Below, one piece after another: positions 13,090 to 26,000 of a DNA stretch of 64,000 bases (its first letter is position 1; each line of letters begins with the position of its first letter). Below the pieces are notes generated by a model that was given only the letters and a program-made list of their open reading frames with translations, made no database searches and was not told the origin of the DNA. The DNA lies in NCBI GenBank assembly GCA_963989245.1, contig OZ022339.1:91687142-91751141 (forward strand), read 5' to 3'. Origin of the DNA: Nansenia antarctica. Taxonomy: Eukaryota > Chordata > Actinopteri > Argentiniformes > Microstomatidae. The position numbers were made by a program, and so were the translations under genes.

Positions 13090-13260
13090 ACCAGAAACAA
13101 CTGTCTATCCAATTGGCCCATTACTTTTAGGTACCTGAAATAGGGGGACCATGCATAAAATGTGTTGTCATTTCTGAATGGTGAAACCAATCTGTTTCCA
13201 ACTTTATAAAGACATGTTGTCTTTCCTTGCTTTAACAAATGGTGGCTCTACAAATTAAAG
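13090..13260 (+). mobile_element. Tc1-like transposon end relic
   Basis: The text ggcccattacttttaggtac followed by ctgaaatagggggacc resembles the 3' region of the Tc1-like element at 17950-18010. Only the end region remains. Confidence 0.5.
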
Positions 13261-13397
13261 ACAATTAAAGAATTCACTAAAGATATTTGAAAGACATAAC
13301 ATTTTTAAGTTGAACTTCTGCTCGAAATTTGTAGTGATGCCTCCAGGTAATTAGAGTATGAATTTGAAATAGCCAAATTAATAATTAATGAATAAGT

Positions 13398-13620
13398 ATG
13401 TATATATATATATATACACTCAGTGAACATTTTATTAGGAACACTATACTAATACAGGATAGGGCCTCCCTTATCTCAAACCAGCCTCAATCCTTGTGGC
13501 ATTGATTCCACAAGATGTTTGAAAAATGTCTTTGAAATTCTAGTCCATGATGACATGATTGCATCACGCAATTCCTGCAGAATTTTCAAGGTGTGAATCT
13601 CCCGTACTACCACATAGGTG
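13398..13620. repeat. Dispersed teleost repeat of unassigned family
   Basis: Begins after an AT run with acactcagtgaacattttat, a phrase I recognise as common in fish dispersed repeats. The following text is AT-rich and non-coding. I did not identify a family. Confidence 0.35.
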
Positions 13621-14069
13621 ATAGGACAGTATATTATGTTAGGTTGTTTTGTATTGCATTCTATTACATTATCTATTTATAAAACAAGACATCCCTTGCA
13701 TTGCACACTTGCTGTATTCAGGAGATCAGGACTGCAGTGCTGTATTGAGATTCTGACCTAGATTTGTCTGCCCTAATACTCCTGCCTACTAATGGCTGAG
13801 TATGGGGTTGTGAGGTAGTTGAGATGGCGGAGGCCGGGGGGGGGGGGGGGGGGCGGTTGCTGCTTACCGTACATACATATTTATTTGTGTATGTGTGCGT
13901 GTAATCTGAGCGTGAGAGTGTTGTCTCAAATCACCTTTTCACTGTAATGGAAGGTGCTGTGGTTGGATACAGACATGGGTGCGGTCACTCTCGTTAGGGG
14001 TCAAGGTTCAGGGGATCAAAGCTCAGGTGTCAGGTTCCATAGCTGCCCATTGTTTGGCTACAGCTGATG

Positions 14070-14073
<4 letters not shown>

Positions 14074-14109
<36 letters not shown>

Positions 14110-14146
14110 ATATTCACTAACACAGGCTTGCGCACACACACATACA

Positions 14147-14183
<37 letters not shown>

Positions 14184-14216
14184 TCACTAACACAGGCTTG
14201 CACACACACACGCACA
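14074..14216. repeat. (CA)n blocks with a duplicated unit
   Basis: CA runs interrupted by the phrase tattcactaacacaggcttg, present twice (at about 14110 and 14180). Confidence 0.93.
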
Positions 14217-15576
14217 TACAACCTCATTCACTCTCATGCACACACTATAAAGGGAATGCTCCTTTGTCATACCATTACTATAAATCAACAACACTTCTGA
14301 ATGCCTCTGGCAGAGGTTGTGGATTTATGTAGGATCCTCCCAGGTGAACCTGACACCCTGCACAGACATTAACATACATCTGGGAATTGATTCAAGCCGC
14401 TGAATAAATAGGTTCCTCATGTGTTTATGGCCCGTGTGTTAGGGTTGTTTTATGACAGCCAAAGGCTCCTCACACCACAGAAAATACCCTGGGGTTCAGG
14501 ATTTATCATAAGAGTTGCTGTACAGCAGTAACAGAAGCATTTAACCCCTTAGATTGGGCTGAAACGGCGATGATCTGATATCGTTTGCACCCAATGGCTA
14601 CACGACTTCCACAGCTGAGACGGTGAAAATACGAAAACTCTGTGAGGGCCATAATAATAATAATAATAATAATAGCTTTTATTTGTATAACTTTTCCTGC
14701 AAACTTTGAATGAAACAGATGACCCAACCATTCGCAAGACTTGTGCTATAAATAGCCTACACTTGATAAACCAGTGCTGTGATATTAGTGATCTCTTAGA
14801 AACATCTTAGCAAGAGGCACTTCAACAATTATCATAAAGTTTATTATGCATCAGCTCTTTTTATACAACCTAAGTTTACACAGATTAATAACGTATGCAT
14901 GCCATATCTTTGATGCAGACGTAATGTAAGTGGAGAGGAGATTGATCGGGACTGAGTTGACATTACTACCGAATTAATGAAAATGAATGAATTTCTATTA
15001 TTTTACGGTACTGTCTCAATTATATTTTAATAATTTTCTGATTAAAAATAGAGAAGAAGCTTGTGTGGCCAGAGATCCAAATTGCGTTTGGTTGTGGTTT
15101 TGTCATTGTGTAGCCTAGGCCTAAGCCAGCCACAATTACATTTCCTTCTTTCAGCAAGATTTGGATAGGAAAATATTATCATGAAACCTGAAGATTTGGT
15201 CACGTTCAAATTCTATTCAGTTTGACAGAATGTGTGAGAGCTGGGTTTTTTTTTTCTAAAAAGATTTTGATTTGTTTATTGTTACCTGTGGCGGAATATG
15301 AATGATTCCTCTGTAGCCTCAGCCTCATGTAATCACATTGATATGAAATACACAACAAGCTGTATGAGGAGATGGTTTACTGTTGGGCTTCATTGTGTAG
15401 CTGAGACCCACAGGGATGTTTCAGTCCTGTAGTGGGGTGGAAGGAACCTGTAATCACAACCCAACTAGTACACACTAGACCCAACTAGTACACACTAGAC
15501 TCCATGGTGCACTTTGGTGCATGTGCAGATTGGTATAATTTAGAACACTGCTGCTTTGCCTGGACATGATGTTAAA

Positions 15577-15764
<188 letters not shown>

Positions 15765-15768
15765 ACAG

Positions 15769-15921
15769 CCGTGTCTAACCTGGATGTGGAGAGTAAGCTG
15801 ACAGACCACTACCAGGCCCCATGGCACCAGCAGAGGAACGTGTTCCACCCCTCCAGCAGGCCACCATGTGTGGAGGAGCTCCACCGCCACGCCACCCAGA
15901 GCATGAGGGCGCTGCACAGAG
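15769..15921 (+). CDS. nhs: nhs exon (first visible)
   Basis: 153-bp exon after a CAG acceptor, ending before GTGACG. It encodes SNLDVESKLTDHYQAPWHQQ and continues to a RPPCVEELHRHATQSMRAL block, strongly conserved in NHS family proteins. It starts two bases into a codon and ends in phase 1. Confidence 0.88.
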
Positions 15922-16119
15922 GTGACGACTGGAGCCCTGACCACCGCTCACACACTCATTCATCAGTCCACACAGATCTGTGTTTGTGACACTACAAGCA
16001 ACGCTCTCTCTCTCACTGACTGGCTGATGCTTGATCACTAGCTTGCTCACTCACACTCACACTCTCTCTTTCTCTTTCTCTCTTTCTTTCTTTTTTTCCT
16101 TTTGCTATCTATCTATCTA

Positions 16120-16169
<50 letters not shown>

Positions 16170-19100
16170 CAGTAGTATAATGATGAGTAGATAGATAGAT
16201 AGATAGATAGATACAGTAGATACTGTCTCCTTGTCACATATGTTTGTTTCAGAGAATCTGTTTGTTTTTGTTTTGCATCATTGCGCAAAGGCATTTCTGG
16301 GACACGTCCCTCATCCCTCCGTAAAGGTATGAGGCATTCTGGGTTTGGGGAAAGCACCATACTGCCCTCTAGTGAATATATAGTGTTACTGTGGTAATGT
16401 TAGTGCAATAGTGTAGTACTATTGTGTATCATTTCCCTAGTTTTAGTTTGTCCCATGAATGTGTGGTTAACCCTATTCTATCCCGTCTGTGTTTTGTGGT
16501 TAATTAATGCAGTGTGCACCCCCCCCTTTTAAACATGTGTGTGTGTATATATATTTGGACACAGACAGAATTGTGACAGAATTGTGGTTATTTTAGCTGT
16601 TTACCAAGTTCGGTTCAAGTTCAATCTTCAAGTTACAGTTATATAATGAATATGGGCTTAAAGTGCAGACTCTCAGCTTTAGGGTAAGGGTATTCACATC
16701 CAAATTGAAGGAAGGGTTTAGGAATTACAGCTTTTTAATATGGAGCCCCTCTTTTTCAAGGGACCAAAAGTAATTGGACAATTGACTGAAAAGCTGTTTC
16801 ATGGGCCAGTGTGGGCTATTCCTTCATTATTTCTTGTGTCTATCGTGTGGCATTTGCATTTGGAAGCTGTTGCTGTATACGCACAACATGCAGTCAACGG
16901 ACCTCTCAATGCAAGTGAAACAGGCCATCCTTACGCTGCAAAAACAAACAGAAAATCCATCAGATAGATAGCGGGAACAGTAGTAGTGGCAAAATTAACT
17001 GTTCGGTACATTCTGGGGGAAAAAGAACGCACTGGTGAGCTCGGCACCACAAAAACATCTGTACGTCCATGGAAGACAAGAGTGGTGGATGATCACAGGA
17101 AAAACCCCTTCACAACATCCAGCCAAGTGAAGAACAGTCTTCAGGAGGTAGGCATATCATTATCCAAGTGTACCATAAAGGGAAGACTTCACACAAGCAA
17201 ATACAGAGGGTTCACCACAAGGTGCAAGCCATTCATAAGCCTCATGAATAGAAAGGCCAGATTAGACTTTGCCAAAAAACATCTAAAAAAAGCCAGCCCT
17301 GTTCTGGAACAGCATTCTTTGGACAGATTAAACTAAGATCAACCTGTATCAGAATGATGGGAAGAAAAAAGTATGGAGAAGGCTTGGAACGGCTCATGAT
17401 CCGATGCATACCACATCATCTGTAAAAGAAAACGTGGAGGTAGTGTGATGACATGGACATGCATGGCTTCCAATGGCACTGGGTCACTAGTGTTTATTGA
17501 TGATGTGACAGAAGACAGAAGCAGACAGATTAATTCTGAAGTGTTTAGGGATAAACACTGTTTAGGGATAAATCTGTCTGCTCAGATTCAATCTAATTCA
17601 GCAAAGTTGATTGGATGGTGCTTCACAATACAGACAATGACCCAAAGCATACTGCGTAAGCAACCCAGGAGTTTTTTAAGGCAAAGAAGTGGAATATTCT
17701 GCAATGGCCAGAGTCAATCACCTGATCTCAACCCGATCAAGCATGCATTTCACTTGCTGAAGACAAAACTAAAGGCAGAAAGACCCACGAACACACAACA
17801 ACTGAAGACTGCTGCAGTAAAGGCCTGGCAAAGCATCACAAAGGAGGAAACCCATCATTTGGTGATGTCCATGGGTTCCGGACTTCAGGCAGTCATTGCC
17901 TGCAAAGGATTCTCAACAAAGTATTGAAAATGAACATTTTATTTATGATTATGTTAATTTGTCCAATTACTTTTGAGCTCCTGAAAATAGGGGACTGTGT
18001 ATAAAAATGGTTGCAATTCCTAAACGTTTCATACAATATTTGTGTTCAACCCCTTGAATTAAAGCTGAAAGTCTGCACTTCAATTACATCTTGATTGTTT
18101 CATTTCAAATCCATTGTGGTGGCATACAGAGACAGAATTATGGAAATTGTGTCACTGTCCAAATACTTCCGGACCTAACTGTATGTCTCTTTTCAAGTAT
18201 TGACACGTAGTACTGATGTGTGTGTGTTGCAGATCACCAGCAGAGACAGCGAGCAAGCAGCAGGGAGCGCAGAGTGACCATCTCCATCTCGGTGGCGCCC
18301 CCTATGCCCACATATCCCTCACCATGCACCCTCAGGCGGCAGGAGCAGAGAAGCAGGCACTTGGAAACGGTAAGAGGTCTTCCACAACACTCTCCACACA
18401 GAAGACATACAGTATATACTCTGTCTCAATGTGGCAAACATCCGTGGTTTGGAGTGGCTACACCAAATGCACAATTATCTGGTTAAAGATTACTTCAGAT
18501 GGTTCCTTACCTAGAAAGTAATCCATGGTTCAGAGATGTTAGAATAGCCACTACTAACCTCAGCTAACTTTAGCCACAGCTAACAAAACAACCACTAACA
18601 AAACCAACAATGGGAGTGATTGGGGAACACAAATTGTTTAAATATTTGAGGCCAAATCACCTCAAAGTTACTTTCAACCAAGTCAAAAAAGTACATTTAA
18701 GGGGATTTGGCCACAATGTTGAACTTTTGTTTAATTCCCCAATCACTCCCATTGTTTTTGTTTGCAAAATTGGTTTTGAAATAGTGAACTATCCTTTGTA
18801 ATAGCCTCATGTTGGAACTCATACATGCAGTGAATAGATCCTAAAACTATTATTCTCTACTACGTTGAAGAACAGAGTAGTTGTGTATTGCCTCTCTAAA
18901 CGCTCGAAGCTATGATATTCAGATTTGATGATACATGTAAGCACCTTTTTTAATGAAACACATGTACATGTGAATTTGGTTTGACTAGGAGAGGACAATG
19001 AGAGAGGCAGAGACACAGTCACTGCAGAGAAAGGTAGAATGACCTTGTAGATCTGTTGCATCAGCATGAGTCATTCGGTGCATCTGTGTACAGACATATT

Positions 19101-20511
19101 GAATGCTGACATAGGGACATAGGGACTCATTTCATAGATTGTCTTTGAAAATGTTTTTTTCCCCCATTTGTTTTTTTGACCCTTCATGTCTGTCTGTGGT
19201 AATGTGCTGGTGAATGTGGAAGCATTGAGTCCACTTTATTCAATAAGATTGTGAAACTGTCTTTGACATTTTTTTTGTCTGCATGCATCTAGTCAGATTT
19301 ATTTATAACTTTTCATCCAGAAAGAAATAAGCATTGCATTGTTCATTTACGCAGTATATTAATTTCGATGCAATGTATGTCCTACTACCAAGCCACAGGA
19401 GAGACCTGTTAGAGATGTGGAAACCCGACTTGTACATATACAGGTAAACAGGACAGAGGCAATCCTTTTCCTTGTAGTATTTTGGCGTTTCTTTTTCACT
19501 CTTTTTTTCCCCAATAATATGATAATTTTTTTCAGCACACTCAGATATGAGTTTCTTTCAGCACACTCAGATATGAGTCTTTCTTCAGTCACTCATCAGT
19601 GGAAGTTACATCCATGATCCGCATGAACCATTCATCCATGATCCTTTGCAGGTTAAGAGAGATCACAGGGACCATTTGCAGAGACCTGTTAATGTCTGCC
19701 TTTACAGGAAATATACTGTATAACTCATTACTTGTTTCTACCTACAGCTCACTAAGTAGCAGATTTGGGTAGAAGGTAGGGGTGTAACGGATCACGGATA
19801 ATCCGTTGATCCGTTCGGATCGCCCTCCACGGTTCGGAACGCATGTGTACCGCGGATCAAAAAAAAAAAAAAAAAACGTATAATTTTTTTTTCGTTTTTT
19901 TTTTTGCTTTTCTTTCTAACACCAGGAACAACATTCATTCACTCATCTCTGTCCCACTTATATCACGTCATATCACCCGCTAAGCAGCCTGGGTGATTGT
20001 GTAAACACACAAAAAAAGTACTCTGTTACGTACTCACTCCACGTGAAGCTGGGAATCCACAGCAACAAGTATCATGGCGAGTGCTAGCAACGTTGGCGAA
20101 CTGGAAAGGCCTCCCTCGTCATTGAAATCACATGTATGGGAGCACTTTGGCTTCCCTGTTACTTATAATAATGATGGAAGGAGGGAGGTCGATAAGAAAG
20201 TTACGGTGTGTACCCTCACAATGCCATGATGGCAAGACGCTACCTGGCTGTGCCGGCTACTTCAGTTCCTAGCGAGAGGGTGTTCTCCACAGCAGGAGAC
20301 ATAGTGACTGCAAATAGGTCTGCCCTCTCCCCAGACAATGTGGACATCCTCATATTTTTGAAAATGAATATGAAGTTATAAGCTTGAGGCTGCTTTGCTT
20401 TATTTACTTTTTTTTCTTACCATGTTTAAAGGATTTCACTTTATTATTTAGGTAAAGTTAGGTTTCACTTGGCAACCAGATTGCAGCAGTGATGTTATAT
20501 ATATATGTTGT

Positions 20512-20544
<33 letters not shown>

Positions 20545-22228
20545 ATATATAGATGTTATACTGTATATATATGTGATATATATATCAGTTTTGACATCTT
20601 GAATGTTGTTTTTTTGTTTCACACATTAAAAGTGGTGTTTTTACAGAATTCAAGGAAATTGTTGTTTTTATAAAAAAAAAAAATGTTTTGTGTTGATCCG
20701 AAAAATGATCCGATCCGTGACTCAAAATCCGTGACACGATCCGATCCGTGAGTTAGGTGATCCGTTACACCCCTAGTAGAAGGTGTCCATCTTCTTTACT
20801 AATGACTCACTTTTCCAGGTCATACACCCATGCCTGGTAGCTAGTTGTGAGTCTCTGTCACGCTCTCTACATCCACCTGTTCTTCCACTCTCTTCAAGTC
20901 TACCCTCCCTCACTGGATGCATTTTCCTGTCTGGAAAATGTTTATGTTTTTTCCTTTCATTCGTTTTCCATGGTGTTGTGGTTTGAATGAGCTCCCTCAA
21001 TGTGACTTTGAATCTATTGTCATCGTCATTAATTGTTTCCTACTTTTTGTTTTTTGCCATTTTATGTTGTAGTTTGAAAACACCCGCTCCTCCTCCCCCA
21101 CTGAATGCTGCCACTTCTCTCCCTGGAGCAGAAAGGTATTGTCCTCCCCTCCCCTCCCTCTCTCCCTCCCCTCCCTCCCCTAGTCACTGACTTGTATGTG
21201 TGCCTGTGTATGTTCTCCTAACATTACAACGTTTCTGGAACATTCTCTCACCGTTTCTGTTTTCTCTGTTGTTTTTCAATTTTTCCCAATGTGTGTCAGC
21301 ATCCACAAAAAAACATTGCCTCTTTCCCTACTATAAAAAAAGGAAATTGATACAAATGTTAATACTTGCTTGATACTCCATACAGATTTAAGAAACAGGA
21401 TTAATAATATTTTATACACTTTGACACATCCGACATTCACAGAGCAAACTATTGTTTTGGTAGTTCATATGAAGGGTCTGGCTAGTTGTGCTGTAGTATG
21501 TGTGGAATGTGTGTGTAGCAGCTTCACTGACTGAGGCACAGCAGCCAGGGATTTCATAATGATACGGTTTGCAGGATGAAGCTTATGTCTGTGATTACCC
21601 ATGATTCCTCTGTGCTGCGGTTACCCTAAAACACTGCCTGAGCGAGTGGACAGCCAGAGAGACGTTTTTTCTCAGATTTCTGTTTCAGATGTTGATACCA
21701 AAGAGTCTCTTTCTCCCCCTCTCTCCTTCCCCCCCTCTCTCTCCTTCTATCCCCTGTTTAGTCCTCATGAATGACATTCTTTTAAACATCACCCCTGAGA
21801 TCCCCTCTCTAATGAAAATAGCCTTTGGATGGGGGCCATACACAACCCCCAAAATTTTGCCTTTGCCTTTTTATTGCCTACGACCTCCTCTCTTTCCCTC
21901 CCTCCCTCTCTCTCTCTCCCACTCTATCTCTCTCTCTTGTTCTCTGTCTCCTCCTTTCTTACTCCCCCTCCCTCCCTTCCTCCTTCACTTTCTCATCCTC
22001 TCTCACTCATACCCTCTTTTAAACTAATGTGCCTTTCTATTCTAAAAACAAATCAGCTGTAAATGCACTCCCTTTGATTATTTTTGTTTTTTTAACTTTT
22101 TTTTTACTATTTAGGAGATGTTTCCTAGGAAACAGGCTTGTTTTGTGGCCAGTGTTTTGTCAGGGCCTCATTGGTCTGCTGGGAAAAGAGCACAAAGGCC
22201 TAAAGAGCCGTCTTTAACACAGGGTAGG

Positions 22229-22266
<38 letters not shown>

Positions 22267-22676
22267 GGGGGGGGGGGTAGTTTAGCCTGAGAATCACGCC
22301 CAGTCTTACATGTCCCCCTCTGTAAGAATGAAACGGTAAGCGCACTTTTCCCCAAATGTATTCAGCATGGAGACTTAAGACAAATCTGTGTTACCATGTG
22401 CCAAGAGAGAAGCACCAAAAACATTTTAGTTTGGCTCGCAGATATGGTACTGACATTTCGGGAAGTGGAATACTTGATAGAGTGTTTTGTCATTTGAGAG
22501 TGAGTATACCAGTTGTGTTCTCCTGAATCTGGTAGGCAGACAAGCACCAATGCGAAGCAGTTCTTTTCAGTTGCTTTGCAGTACAGTCATAATTGCTGAC
22601 ACATTGTCTGAGCTGAGTTTGTTTTGTCTTGAAATTACTGCTTTCTTCTGTTACTTCTTTCTTTTTAATGTTCAGT

Positions 22677-22715
<39 letters not shown>

Positions 22716-22985
22716 CACACAGTTGGCGAATTATTGTGTTCTGATAGCTGATGTGCAGCCTGCATTATGGCCAAATGTAGGCTATAGCTTATATTCAGCA
22801 TACAGATACTTTACTGTAATTTAAGTGTTAGATGTCAACCCTGAGTCAATTCTGATACAGTATATGCCCAACGTGGTGAACCATGTCTCAAATTATATAC
22901 GCCTATCTTTCCATGTTTTCATGGAAACTCTGATTGTATCCTCCTTATTTTTCTCATACATACTTATAACTTATCCCTCTTTATA

Positions 22986-23060
<75 letters not shown>

Positions 23061-26000
23061 CACAACCATTACCACGACTACGACTACGACTACTACTACT
23101 AATAATAATAATAATATAATAATTTTATTTATAAAGGGCTTTTCAGGGACTCAAAGACGCTGAATATACATTTTAAATGATGTTCTTGTGCATGCTTTAT
23201 TAACTGATGACTAAATGTTGTTATTATATTACTATGTCGGCCCACCAATTTTGTACAACTCAAACTCACTTAAGCATGCCTTTTATTGCCTCTATTGCTT
23301 AAAAGAGGTCTCAAACTCAGTTCATGGAAGGGCATGATTTCATTATAACCTGTCTTTGCCTTAGCTCAATCATTGCTCACAAGCTAAATAGGTTACACTG
23401 TATACTGAGCACATTACTGTAGTAGGCTACAGTATACACATGGCCATTTTAGGAGCTGAGTTTGAGCAATCCACCCATTAACCCCTAAAAGAACATCCTC
23501 ATTGACATGTAACTCCAGCTAACCGCTGTAGCCTAGTCTAACCTGACCATGTCATTGTCCATCTGTTCCAGGCCCCTCCACCGACTGACCCTGATGCGGA
23601 GGTTGTGGCGCTAGGCCACCGGCCCAAGTGTCCCATCCTTAACGTCCCTTCCACCCTAGACAAGCAGACTAACTGGTCTAAAGCACTGCCGCTGCCCACC
23701 CCAGAGGAGAGAATGAAAAGTGACTCCCGAGTCATCACCTCATGTGTCATCCCCATAAATGTCACGGGTAAATCTGGAGCACCTTCTAATTCCTGTGTGT
23801 CTCTTAACGTGTGTTGGTGTGTGTCCACGTGTTTCGATTTAAAGGAGAACTGTTAAAAAGGTTTTTATAGGCATACACCTTATGCGTTTGGATTGTCTCA
23901 TCCAAAATGTTGATGATGCACAACATGGCCACTTGACTTCAGAAACGCCCTGGATGTCACCCTTCGCTATCACACTTGTCGAACCTGATTCACAACACCA
24001 TGTAGCCCCTGGTTTGCTTGTATCTGGCATGACAGAGCTACCTCTGCAAGGAAGTTGTCATCTCAATCCTGACCTTAAATTCTCCTTTAAGTTCTAATAA
24101 AAGGCAGGATTGGGTTGTAAGTATGTTGATTGTGCTATGTATGTATATTGTTTTCAGAGGAGGTCTCCGTCGCTGCCTCTCGCCCAGCGATATCAGCCTT
24201 CCTCAGTGAGACATCTTTTAACTGTCCATTCACTATGCCTGTCAGTGTTCCCACCACATGACCTGTCCCTTCTTCATGTACTAACTAAAGCATAGTGAGG
24301 AGGAGGGGAAGGCAGGGGAGACCTTTATCCTATACACACAGAGACCTTTGACTTCACTGCTGGTCAGTAGTGGCACTGCTCTCCTGTGTCACCATAACTG
24401 TTCAGTTGATTGGTAATACACATTTCCAATGAAAACACAGAGCTGACATCTCTTTAGAGATTATGACTGTAGAAAATGTCTATATCTAACCAGCTTTGAC
24501 TTGCTTTCTCTATATTTAGCACTCAATTATTATTTATATCCACTGAGCCTCAGAGCTAACAAAAAATGACATACATGCAAAGCATAACACACAGCTAGAC
24601 CCTTGTTCCAGGAAATGTAGTTAAAATGTGCAAGTCATGCTATGCTAACCAGTGACTTCCTGGTTGTCTTGGTTTGTTTGTGCCATGGTGTGCAAGGAGG
24701 CAAGATGTTGTACCATGAATGCCAATTAGTCCCATTTGATTTGATTTTTTTAAAGGCCTGCCCAATTGTATTTACTCTCACTGGCATTGAGTTGAAGGAG
24801 ATTCTGTGCCAGCATTGGCTGGGTCAGAGACAGTTGAGAAAATAAGGTTGCACATTGTAAGCAAAGTGCAGTAATTGCCGTGGTGCTGAAAAGCCTAGGC
24901 TACAATCACATGATAGTCATGATCTATGGTGAGGGGGAAACATTGCAACAAGAAAGCACAACAGTGGAGCTAAAGCAGGGATTCACAGAGCGTCATTTAG
25001 GCTGGGATCAGGTACAGTCGGATGACATGCATTTTATTCCATTTATTTTATTTATTTTTCTCGCTTTGTGAACCCCGTCAACATGCATGACACTGTATAC
25101 CTATACAGTGTGTTCAGTGTTTTAAGTTTTTGTGTATGATTTTAAATGTTTTGTATCCGGTTTAGGATATATTGTTCTTCATCTTATGATTTTCTGTAGA
25201 GTCTGCAAACTTTGCTATAATGTGTTAAGATGTATAACATGTGATTTGGGGTCTAATCTAGAGAGCAAAGCAGGTTATGAATATCATGAAGCAGCGTAAC
25301 CAACTTTCATGTAATAAAAGAAAAAGCTTTGCTATGATGTATGAAACACATTTTTGTCTATATATTTATGTGACAGATACAGTAGATAACCTGCTAAATA
25401 TCCCTTGCCTGTTTTAACTCCTGATATCTTAACTGTAGGAATAAATCTGATTATATTAGTGGGATATGGTAAGTGTGGTAATTCACCCAGGGCCAGGGGT
25501 ATTGGTGTGAGAAATAGGGGAGAGGGCATGGTTGCAGTCTCTCCAGCACACAAAGGTTTCTCACATGCCCTGTTTGCTCTGCAGGGGTTGGCTTTGACAG
25601 AGATGCTAGTGTGCGCTGCTCGCTCGTTCACTCTCAATCGGTGCTTCAGAGGAGGAGGAAGCTGAGGAGACGGAAAACTATCACCGGCATTCCTAGACGG
25701 GTGCAGCAAGACCTAGGTATGTCAAACCAACACCTCACCTCGCATCTAAACCAATAGTAGATCCTGTAGAGATGGTTTTATTATTCATAGGATGAATGTA
25801 TCTTTTAGGCTTTTTTTCTTTTTACATTTCAATACAAATGTTTCTGGCTGAAAATGAAGTGAGATTGTTCATTTGTTAGGTTTTTCTTTTTATAATAAGA
25901 TAAGATATACAACTTTAGATAGCACTTTATTTTTCTGTACTGTTTCTGACTGGTATAAACCTACATTACAGTATAGTCTATTATTCTGCTATTCACTAGG

